Positions 6,443 to 12,014 of a stretch of 12,014 bases of DNA are shown piece after piece. The stretch's first letter is position 1. The number at the start of each line of letters is the position of its first letter. Source of the stretch: Clostridia bacterium (lineage in GTDB: Bacteria > Bacillota > Clostridia > Christensenellales > Aristaeellaceae); the NCBI GenBank assembly GCA_009776385.1, contig WRFT01000032.1, positions 1 to 12,014 on the forward strand, read 5' to 3'. Position numbers and translations under genes: made by a program. Below the pieces are notes generated by a model. That model ran no database searches. It was given only the letters and a program-made list of their open reading frames with translations, and was not told the DNA's origin.

Positions 6443-7930
6443 TTATAATACTATAAACGATTGAACCGTATTGATTATTGCATCCTTACGGCATACGCGT
6501 GTATGCAATATGGGTTTATCTGCAAGTCCTTTGACCGATTCCGGAACAACCATCCCTGTATACTTAGCCAGTTCATTCGCGCTAACGAACTCATTTTGCG
6601 GTTCATGTCCCGTTAACGCCGATAGAACGGCTCCTGAAAACTTATAGGGGCTTGCCGTTGACAGGATGACCGAAGGTGTCGTGTCACCGGTGCATGCCCG
6701 GTATTCTTCCAAAACGTCATAAGCCACCGCCGTGTGCGGATCCATCAGGTACGCGTGCCGTTGAAAGCATCGCTTGATTGCAGCCTGCGTACGGCTATCA
6801 TCTGCATATCCGCCGTAAAAAGTGTTCAATGCGGCCGTTAGCCGTTGTTCTCCAATGTTATAAACACCGCGGTCATTTAACTGATTCATCCAGTTGCACA
6901 GCAGTTCGGCATTTCTGTTGCATAATTCGAACAAGAGTCTTTCCAGATTAGACGACACTAAAATATCCATGGAAGGCGATAAAGTTTTAATAAAATCTCT
7001 TTGCGTGGAATAAATACCGGATGTGAAGAAATCTGATAAGACATGGTTTGTATTACTGGCGCAGATGAGCTTTTTTACCGGAAGCCCCATTTCTTTTGCG
7101 TAATATCCCGCAAGGATGTTGCCAAAATTGCCCGTGGGCACGACAAAGTTGATTGCATCGCCCAACCCAATCGCGCGACGATCCAGTAAATCAGCATAAG
7201 CGGAGAAGTAATAAACAATTTGCGGCAGCAAGCGGCCAGCGTTAACACTGTTGGCTGTCGAGAGCATGATATTCGCTTCACGGGCTTTATCTTGAATAGC
7301 CTGCGATGCCAGAGCTTGTTTAACTCCGCGCTGCGCGTCATCAAAATTCCCTTCCACACGTATGACGTGCGCGGCGCTCCCCTCCGTGGTTATCATTTGA
7401 AGCTCCTGGATGCGGCTCACCCCATCCCCTGGGTAAAAAACGACACACTCTGTTTGAGGCGTATCCTTGAAGGCTTCCAGTACGGCTTTACCTGTATCAC
7501 CGCTGGTTGCGACCAGATAGACAATCTTTTTATCCGTGTTGTTTTTCTGCGCCGCCATTCGCGTTAATGAAGGCAACAACTGCAGAGCCATATCCTTAAA
7601 AGCCAGTGTCGGGCCGTGGAAGAGTTCTAAAACGTATGTATCTACATCCGTATGAACAAGCGGTGCAATCTTGTTATCATCAAACACACCCGGCCGGTAA
7701 GCAACCGAGAGCGCTGTGTTTATTTCGTTCTCCGAATAATCTTCTAAATATTTTTCTAATACCTTTGAGGCTCTTTTAATGTAACTTGTACCCGCCATAT
7801 CCCGTATTTCATTAAGTGATATACTTGGAATCATTGCAGGTACATATAAACCGCCATTTTCCGCCAACCCGAAAAGCATCGCCTGAGAGGCGGTGACACA
7901 TCCGCCGCCGCGCGTAGTAATGAACGACAC
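6443..7930 (-). CDS. thrC: Threonine synthase
   Basis: A PLP enzyme converting O-phospho-L-homoserine to L-threonine and phosphate, the last step of threonine synthesis, in the cytoplasm. At 495 residues it fits the long (E. coli-like) class. Visible motifs are FITTRGG near the N terminus, ENGGLYVP (24-31), HGPTLAFKDMALQ with the PLP lysine at Lys112, ATSGDTGKA (141-149), NSVNAGRLLPQ (227-237) and PTGNFGN (265-271). The start is a GTG at 7930 with TGAGG 4 bases upstream, and it gives the standard N terminus. The gene lies 55 bases after the small P-loop gene on the same strand, with a weak promoter possible in the gap. No hom or thrB is in the window, so phosphohomoserine must be made from elsewhere. 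Nothing looks broken. Confidence 0.96.
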   Translation of the reverse strand: MSFITTRGGGCVTASQAMLFGLAENGGLYVPAMIPSISLNEIRDMAGTSYIKRASKVLEKYLEDYSENEINTALSVAYRPGVFDDNKIAPLVHTDVDTYVLELFHGPTLAFKDMALQLLPSLTRMAAQKNNTDKKIVYLVATSGDTGKAVLEAFKDTPQTECVVFYPGDGVSRIQELQMITTEGSAAHVIRVEGNFDDAQRGVKQALASQAIQDKAREANIMLSTANSVNAGRLLPQIVYYFSAYADLLDRRAIGLGDAINFVVPTGNFGNILAGYYAKEMGLPVKKLICASNTNHVLSDFFTSGIYSTQRDFIKTLSPSMDILVSSNLERLLFELCNRNAELLCNWMNQLNDRGVYNIGEQRLTAALNTFYGGYADDSRTQAAIKRCFQRHAYLMDPHTAVAYDVLEEYRACTGDTTPSVILSTASPYKFSGAVLSALTGHEPQNEFVSANELAKYTGMVVPESVKGLADKPILHTRVCRKDAIINTVQSFIVL

Positions 7931-7955
7931 GCAACCTCACCCCCGGCTTAAAAGT

Positions 7956-7984
7956 AATATATAGTGATAAGTAAAACTGTAGAA
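7956..7984 (-). promoter_or_regulatory. Possible weak promoter for thrC
   Basis: TTCTAC (7979-7984) and TATATT (7956-7961) are 17 bases apart on the minus strand. A start near 7949 would leave a leader of about 18 bases with the ribosome site. The -35 is poor, so readthrough from the P-loop gene is an equally good explanation. Confidence 0.35.
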
Positions 7985-7985
7985 A

Positions 7986-8396
7986 TCAGATAAGGAATGC
8001 CTTCATAAAATCCGGCAGATCATCCGGATCTTCGCTGACGGATAGGATGAACTCGACATGGTACACGCGGCTTATTTCCATTATTCTGTCAAAAAACCAT
8101 TGCGTTTCCCATAAATCTGATTTAATCAGTTTCTTAAAGGCATCGATAAAGACGAGCCCGACATCAAAATTTTGTGAAAGGGTACCACAAATAAATCCGA
8201 AAAACATCTCCGCCGTTGTGATTCCGTATTCACCCGCATTGATGAAACGGACCTTAGTGTGTACGTCAAACATATACCGATTATCGTCGTCAATGAAAAC
8301 AATGTCCGAGTGAGCGTTTTTTGCCGAATCATTGGTCATACCAATCAGCCTTTTTGTTTTGCCGGAACCCTTCCTTCCGGCGATTATCTTTATCAA
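7986..8396 (-). CDS. Small P-loop NTPase-like protein of unknown function
   Basis: A 136-residue soluble protein. MIKIIAGRKGSGKTKRL holds a Walker A motif (GRKGSGKT, residues 7-14) after the first strand. DVGLVFIDAF (78-87) looks like strand 3 with a Walker B acid at Asp85, and EFILSVSED (115-123) could be the next strand. This is the core of a small P-loop fold with no added DNA-binding or membrane part. It resembles short proteins common in Clostridia that carry names such as hypothetical or ATP-binding protein; I do not know a proven function. The start is a TTG at 8396 with AAAGGGG 8 bases upstream and a strong promoter behind it. It leads a leftward unit into thrC. The ORF is convincing; the role is open. 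Confidence 0.8.
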   Translation of the reverse strand: MIKIIAGRKGSGKTKRLIGMTNDSAKNAHSDIVFIDDDNRYMFDVHTKVRFINAGEYGITTAEMFFGFICGTLSQNFDVGLVFIDAFKKLIKSDLWETQWFFDRIMEISRVYHVEFILSVSEDPDDLPDFMKAFLI

Positions 8397-8433
8397 CAGA
8401 ATCGCCCCTTTCCGTTATGTGCTCGTTGATGAT

Positions 8434-8462
8434 ATTATATCCCACGCACCTTAAATGCGCAA
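8434..8462 (-). promoter_or_regulatory. Promoter of the P-loop gene and probably the thrC group
   Basis: TTGCGC (8457-8462) and a perfect TATAAT (8434-8439) are exactly 17 bases apart on the minus strand. The predicted start near 8427 leaves about 30 bases to the TTG start at 8396. It lies in the 79-base gap after the SRAP gene and may drive everything leftward to 3186. Confidence 0.65.
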
Positions 8463-8475
8463 CGTAACATATCTT

Positions 8476-9084
8476 TTATTGCACCCGTTCATAGAGCATT
8501 TCCGTTTGTGCATGCCGTTCAATCCAATCCAAGTTAACATCCGCACACAACCACTCATCCAATTCGTTTTTAGCGATAATGACGGGCATGCGATCGTGTA
8601 TAAACAGAATATGCCGGGCAGCAGGGCGCGTTAAGATGGTAAAGCGTGGCATACGTCTGTCTTGTTCATACCGATAGATGCCCGCTAAGTAGACCGTTTG
8701 CTTATTTTCACAGGTGATGGCATATTTATTTTTTACTTTATTCTTTTTTTCCCATTCAAAATAGCAGCGAGCCGGCAACGCACAGCGACGCTCACGCAGT
8801 GACGGTGCAAACATCGGTTTTTGAAAGGCAGTCTCCAACCTGGCGTTGATAACAGGCGGCCTGTTAGGCGCTGACTTTAACCCCCATTGCATTAAAAACG
8901 CGGCAGCTGCGCCATTTTTGCCAACAGCCAGCGACGGAACTACCATAGTAGGGAACACCTCGCCCAAGCGCATTGTCATCAGTTCCGGTGTCTCTTTATA
9001 GCGCTTGTCAATCTCCTCAATGATACGACGTATATCGTCATCCTCATCCTCATCATTTGAGGCGACATAAAACCTTCCGCACAT
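8476..9084 (-). CDS. SOS response-associated peptidase (SRAP, YedK/HMCES family)
   Basis: A 202-residue SRAP-domain protein. In this family the initiator Met is removed and Cys2 forms a thiazolidine link to abasic sites in single-stranded DNA, protecting them during replication. MCGRF supplies Cys2. The other key residues are present: Asn80 in INARLET, Glu110 in YFEW, and His163 in IHDRMPVI. Length is typical. An acidic run, DEDEDDD at 11-17, sits in the variable segment after the first strand. The ATG at 9084 is preceded by GGGGAGG 8 bases upstream, and the need for Cys at position 2 fixes the start. It lies 40 bases downstream of the FGGY kinase on the same strand, so it may be cotranscribed with it, though no functional link is evident. 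No LexA-box-like element was recognised before it. Confidence 0.93.
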   Translation of the reverse strand: MCGRFYVASNDEDEDDDIRRIIEEIDKRYKETPELMTMRLGEVFPTMVVPSLAVGKNGAAAAFLMQWGLKSAPNRPPVINARLETAFQKPMFAPSLRERRCALPARCYFEWEKKNKVKNKYAITCENKQTVYLAGIYRYEQDRRMPRFTILTRPAARHILFIHDRMPVIIAKNELDEWLCADVNLDWIERHAQTEMLYERVQ

Positions 9085-9124
9085 AACGGCGACCTCCCCG
9101 AAAACCGCTTATTTTAAAGCCGTA

Positions 9125-10735
9125 TCAATCCTGTCGTCTATATACATTGGCCGCTGTTTTAGCGATTTCTAAGCCCGTTTTATACTGAACAAAGTATCTT
9201 TCAAAGCCGTTTACATCATCCGGGTCGGGAGGTAATGTCTCGCTTTGCATGCCGCGGAAGACCCGGTTTGACAAGTAATCGTCCAAGGATTCGTCGTTCT
9301 GACGCGTTTGCATGTACGCAGCCAGAACAGCCATGCCCCAGGCGCCTCCCTCGCCGGCGGTTTTCAAAACACTGACCGGTACATTCATCACTGCGGCCAG
9401 CATGGATTGCCCGACGCCTTTTGTTTTAAAGAATCCACCGTGACCGAAGACGCGGTCGATAGCGACTTTTTCTTCTTCCAGTAAAATGTTAAGACCGATT
9501 TTTAAAGTAGCCAGCGCTGAGTACAGATGCATGCGCATAAAATTAGGCAAGGATAAAACGGCATCCGGGAACCTTACCATTAACGGGCGTCCTTCGTCCA
9601 TATCAACGATATGTTCACCGGCGTAGAAGTTGTATGAAAGCAACCCGCCGCAATCCTTTTGACCGTCCATAGCTGTAAGATACAGCGTTTCAAACAGCTT
9701 GTCCACAGAGGCTTTCATGCCCAATTTCTCCAGTAATTCTTGAAAAAGAGCGACCCAAGCGTTTAAGTCCGTCGTGCAGTTGTTGGAATGCACCATCCCC
9801 ACGGCAGCGCCTGTCGGCGTAGCAATAATATCGATTTGGGGATGCGGCTTATGTAAAGCTTTTTCAAGCACAATCATCGCGAAGATGGATGTTCCGGCCG
9901 AAATATTCCCGGTGCGTATGGCGATACTGTTCGTCGCCACCATACCCGTACCGGCATCGCCTTCCGGCGGACAGCATTCCGTGCCCGCGTCAAGCTCGCC
10001 GAATTCATCTAAAAGCTGCGCACCTTGACGGGTTAATCGCCCGCCCGATTCACCGGCTTGAAGCATACCGGGTAAGATATCGGCAATTTTCCACGGATAA
10101 GCCTTCTTTGCGACAAGTTGGTCAAACGTGTTTAACATAGCGCCATCAAAGCGGAAGGCGCCTTTTTCCAACGGAAACATACCGGACGCGTCCGCGATAC
10201 CTAAAACCTTTAAACCGGTTAGTTTCCAATGAACATACCCCGCCAAAGTTGTTATAAAGGCAATATCTTTGACATGCGGCTCGTCGTCTAAAACAGCTTG
10301 GTATAAATGCGCTATTGACCAGCGCTGCGGAATATTAAAGGCAAACAGGCTTGACAACTCCTGCGCGGCCTGGGCTGTCATGGTATTTCTCCATGTGCGG
10401 AATGGAACGAGCAGGTCACCATCTTTGTTAAAGGGTAAATAGCCATGCATCATGGCGCTGACGCCTATCGCCGATAGATTTTTAATTCCAACGCCGTATT
10501 TGTTTTGCACATCCGCGCGCAAATCTGAGTAACAACCTTGAATACCTGTCCAGATATCTGCCTCACTATATGTCCAAACACCGTTTACGAGGCGGTTTTC
10601 CCAGTCGAAAACCCCGGTGGCTACCGGTTCATGAAGGACATTGATGAGCAGCATTTTAATGCGGGTAGACCCCAGCTCGCACCCCAGATAAACATGACCA
10701 TTGGATATTTCCTCTTTTATTTGCATCGCTTCCAT
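9125..10735 (-). CDS. FGGY-family carbohydrate kinase (possibly ribulokinase-like)
   Basis: A 536-residue cytoplasmic sugar kinase of the FGGY family, with the ASKHA ATPase fold. LGCELGSTRIK (17-27) is the first phosphate loop; SAMMHGY (93-99) and FRTWRN (112-117) are in the sugar-binding N domain. PPEGDAGTGM (256-265) carries the likely catalytic Asp260, TGNISAGTS (275-283) is the second phosphate loop, and a GHGG segment plus TAGEGGAWG near the end fit the ATP site. From memory it resembles the FGGY kinases found in arabinose loci of gut Bacteroides, so L-ribulose is one candidate substrate, but no araA, araD or transporter is nearby to support that. The frame continues up to 10870, but AAGGAGA precedes ATG 10735 and the promoter lies inside the extra 45 codons, so the shorter start is right. 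Confidence 0.9.
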   Translation of the reverse strand: MEAMQIKEEISNGHVYLGCELGSTRIKMLLINVLHEPVATGVFDWENRLVNGVWTYSEADIWTGIQGCYSDLRADVQNKYGVGIKNLSAIGVSAMMHGYLPFNKDGDLLVPFRTWRNTMTAQAAQELSSLFAFNIPQRWSIAHLYQAVLDDEPHVKDIAFITTLAGYVHWKLTGLKVLGIADASGMFPLEKGAFRFDGAMLNTFDQLVAKKAYPWKIADILPGMLQAGESGGRLTRQGAQLLDEFGELDAGTECCPPEGDAGTGMVATNSIAIRTGNISAGTSIFAMIVLEKALHKPHPQIDIIATPTGAAVGMVHSNNCTTDLNAWVALFQELLEKLGMKASVDKLFETLYLTAMDGQKDCGGLLSYNFYAGEHIVDMDEGRPLMVRFPDAVLSLPNFMRMHLYSALATLKIGLNILLEEEKVAIDRVFGHGGFFKTKGVGQSMLAAVMNVPVSVLKTAGEGGAWGMAVLAAYMQTRQNDESLDDYLSNRVFRGMQSETLPPDPDDVNGFERYFVQYKTGLEIAKTAANVYRRQD

Positions 10736-10744
10736 AGGATATTG

Positions 10745-10751
10745 TCTCCTT
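10745..10751 (-). promoter_or_regulatory. Ribosome binding site for the kinase start at 10735
   Basis: AAGGAGA on the minus strand lies 9 bases before ATG 10735. It is the best such site near the N terminus and supports the 536-residue product. Confidence 0.75.
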
Positions 10752-10781
10752 GCAATGTATTTATATGGTTTCCATGCCTTC

Positions 10782-10810
10782 ATCATAGGTAGTCGCAGCA
10801 GTCTTGTCAA
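10782..10810 (-). promoter_or_regulatory. Strong promoter of the FGGY kinase
   Basis: TTGACA (10805-10810) and TATGAT (10782-10787) are 17 bases apart on the minus strand, close to the sigma-A consensus. The start would be near 10775, with a leader of about 40 bases. An 8-base palindrome AAACGTTT (10820-10827) lies just upstream of the -35. Confidence 0.75.
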
Positions 10811-10844
10811 GGGGACCGGAAACGTTTGGCTACGGTTGCCTATT

Positions 10845-10865
10845 GTTTGATTTTCGTTTGATTTT
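10845..10865. repeat. 11-base tandem repeat GTTTGATTTT between divergent promoters
   Basis: GTTTGATTTT occurs at 10845-10854 and exactly again at 10856-10865, a period of 11 bases or about one helix turn. It lies between the leftward kinase promoter and the rightward promoter. Same-face spacing suggests a regulator site (DeoR-type repressors bind direct repeats of this sort), but no regulator gene is in the window and the function is inference. Confidence 0.5.
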
Positions 10866-10888
10866 GACATTTTGGTATGCCATATGAG

Positions 10889-10917
10889 TTGCCAGAAAAC
10901 AATTATCGCGCTACAAT
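10889..10917 (+). promoter_or_regulatory. Promoter of the barrel-protein / M55 unit
   Basis: TTGCCA (10889-10894) and TACAAT (10912-10917) are 17 bases apart. The predicted start near 10924 leaves about 45 bases before ATG 10969. An earlier in-frame ATG at 10933 would be only about 9 bases into the transcript, with no ribosome site. Confidence 0.65.
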
Positions 10918-10950
10918 GAACGCTAAAGCAATATGGAAAACAAGCGACCG

Positions 10951-10959
10951 GGAAAGGAA
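10951..10959 (+). promoter_or_regulatory. Ribosome binding site favouring the start at 10969
   Basis: GGAAAGGAA ends 9 bases before ATG 10969, while the earlier ATG at 10933 has nothing comparable. Confidence 0.55.
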
Positions 10960-10968
10960 CTGCGTGTT

Positions 10969-11793
10969 ATGACAGTGTTCCCACAAGTGGACTTCTGCGG
11001 GCATAAGATTTCCAGACTTATCGTTGGCGGCAACACCGTCAGCGGGACATCGCACGTTGACAAAGCGATGGATTCCGCGATGGAAGACTATTTTACTGCC
11101 GATCGCATAAAAGCGATGCTGTCAAGGTGTGAGGAACTGGGAATCAACACCCTGCAAATGCGGGGCGACAAGCATATTTTGCGTATCCTACGCGAGTTCC
11201 GTCAGGAAGGCGGTCGTTTGGGTTGGATTGCTCAAACCGCGCGTGAAATGGCCAGTTTTGAGAACCATATCCATACGATAACCGCCTATCACCCGATATT
11301 GATATACCTCCACGGATATGATACAGACGACTTTTTTTATGCCGGGAACTTCGCTGAAATTACCCGCCGACTGGCTGTCATACGCCAAACAGGTATACCG
11401 GTAGGGCTTTGCACGCACTCGCCTCGTGTCATAGAATATTCTCAAAGACATCGGTGGGATGTGGACTTTTATATGTGCAGCGTGTATGACATCACACGTC
11501 CCGAACGCCTTAGGCAAGCAGCGGCTGACGGAAGCGAAGACGCGTTATTTATCGACTCGGATATCCCGGCAATGTATGAAGCTATTCGAAGTGTGGATAA
11601 ACCGTGTCTTGTTTTTAAAATACTTGGCGCAACGCGGCGTTGTCAAAGCCGGGAGAGCGTTGCTTTTGCGTTTAGGGAATGCTACATGAATATTAAAAAG
11701 GGCGACGCGGTGGTTGTAGGTATGTTCCCTCGGGATACAGACCAGGTAGCCGAAAATGTTAAGCACGCGTTAGCCGCAATGGAGGTACTATGA
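10969..11793 (+). CDS. TIM-barrel-like protein of unknown function (aldo/keto reductase-like architecture)
   Basis: A 274-residue soluble protein without signal peptide or membrane segment. Short hydrophobic strands alternate with helices in the manner of a TIM barrel: SRLIVGGNTVSG (15-26), LGINTLQMRG (57-66), LIYLHGY (111-117), GIPVGLCTHSP (142-152), DVDFYMCSVY (164-173), PCLVFKILGA (212-221) and DAVVVGMFPR (246-255). The opening (KISRLIVGG) and the end (VVVGM with a helix holding DQVAENV) recall aldo/keto reductases, but the usual Asp-Tyr-Lys-His catalytic set is not recognisable, so reductase activity is doubtful. Similar proteins are, as I recall, annotated as hypothetical or AKR-like in diverse bacteria. 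Its stop overlaps the M55 start (ATGA), so the two are translationally coupled. The start at 10969 was chosen on ribosome-site grounds; 10933 is the alternative. Confidence 0.75.
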   Translation: MTVFPQVDFCGHKISRLIVGGNTVSGTSHVDKAMDSAMEDYFTADRIKAMLSRCEELGINTLQMRGDKHILRILREFRQEGGRLGWIAQTAREMASFENHIHTITAYHPILIYLHGYDTDDFFYAGNFAEITRRLAVIRQTGIPVGLCTHSPRVIEYSQRHRWDVDFYMCSVYDITRPERLRQAAADGSEDALFIDSDIPAMYEAIRSVDKPCLVFKILGATRRCQSRESVAFAFRECYMNIKKGDAVVVGMFPRDTDQVAENVKHALAAMEVL

Positions 11794-12014
11794 AAATATA
11801 TGTCAACACAGACCTTGAGGGCGTATGCGGGTTTGTCGACTGGGATGAAGCAACTGTTCAAACGGGACGCGGCATTCATTATGCCAAAGAGTGCTTAACA
11901 GCGGAGGTAAACGCGGCGATTGAAGGCGTTTTAGCGGAGGACCCTGAAGCTGAGATTCTTGTACAAGACGGGCATGGCGGCGGATGGTGGGGTGTGAACA
12001 TCATCGGTGAAAAA
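11790..12014 (+). CDS. M55 family D-aminopeptidase (DppA-like), 5' part only
   Basis: The first 75 residues of a reading frame that continues past the right edge. MKIYVNTDLEGVCGF matches the start of M55 zinc peptidases (B. subtilis DppA and relatives), with metal ligands Asp8 and Glu10 in the DxEG motif. VQDGHGG (58-64) supplies His62, corresponding to the next conserved ligand. Family members cleave D-amino acid peptides such as D-Ala-D-Ala, and DppA forms a self-compartmentalising decamer. The remaining ligands and catalytic residue lie outside the window. ATG 11790 overlaps the preceding stop by four bases and has GGAGG 4 bases upstream. Context suggests turnover of D-amino acid peptides together with the barrel protein, perhaps of wall origin; this is inference. 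Confidence 0.88.
   Translation, partial: MKIYVNTDLEGVCGFVDWDEATVQTGRGIHYAKECLTAEVNAAIEGVLAEDPEAEILVQDGHGGGWWGVNIIGEK

Noticed and set aside
8440..8475. Terminator after the SRAP gene
   Set aside because: Only a four-base stem can be drawn and no U-run follows, so no intrinsic terminator is supported.
9774..10140. Two overlapping rightward open frames opposite the FGGY kinase
   Set aside because: They are antisense to a well-conserved gene, show no recognisable protein pattern and lack ribosome sites.
10818..10830. The AAACGTTT palindrome as a CcpA cre site
   Set aside because: Only the inner eight bases are symmetric and the flanking bases do not match the cre consensus, so I do not call it.
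10933..10968. Earlier ATG for the barrel protein
   Set aside because: It lies about 9 bases from the predicted transcript start and has no ribosome site; ATG 10969 has GGAAAGGAA.

Overview
The window looks like ordinary chromosomal DNA from an anaerobic Firmicutes lineage, most likely Clostridia. This is an inference. It rests on strong GGAGG-type ribosome binding sites, frequent TTG and GTG starts, sigma-A promoters of TTGACA/TATAAT type, TGA used as a normal stop, a diaminopimelate pathway gene, a BspA-like leucine-rich repeat protein with bacterial SH3 domains, and short conserved Clostridia-style genes. I see no tRNA, rRNA, CRISPR array, insertion sequence, phage gene or integration site. 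No stretch longer than about 300 bases lacks a gene.

Layout, left to right. Positions 1-1926 hold a leftward group: dapF, an amidohydrolase that follows it closely, and the 5' part of a GtrA-type membrane protein cut by the window edge. A 246-base divergent region (1927-2172) carries promoters for dapF (leftward) and for a threonine-aldolase-type PLP enzyme (rightward, 2173-3189). The stop of that enzyme overlaps the stop of the next leftward gene. Positions 3186-8396 form a leftward run. In transcription order it is a small P-loop protein, threonine synthase (thrC), a PstS-like exported binding protein, and an exported LRR protein with three SH3 domains. Upstream lie an SRAP (YedK/HMCES-type) DNA-protein crosslink gene (8476-9084) and an FGGY sugar kinase (9125-10735), also leftward. 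A second divergent region (10736-10968) has two well-formed promoters back to back and an 11-base tandem repeat. Rightward from it runs a two-gene unit, an unassigned TIM-barrel-like protein translationally coupled to an M55 (DppA-type) D-aminopeptidase that runs off the right edge.

How the genes may work together. dapF, thrC and the threonine aldolase all belong to aspartate-family amino acid metabolism (lysine/peptidoglycan precursor, threonine, glycine), but they sit in separate transcription units. The binding protein and the LRR/SH3 protein are only 10 bases apart and both carry signal peptides, so they probably act together outside the membrane; no ABC permease or ATPase genes accompany them. 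The barrel protein and M55 peptidase share an ATGA junction and so are probably made together, with an unknown substrate link.

Several obvious longest-ORF starts are wrong. The TTG at 2110 lies in a -35 box, and the extra 45 codons upstream of the kinase start at 10735 overlap its own promoter. I found no clear new system. The two least explained items are the barrel/M55 pair and the binding-protein/LRR-SH3 pair.
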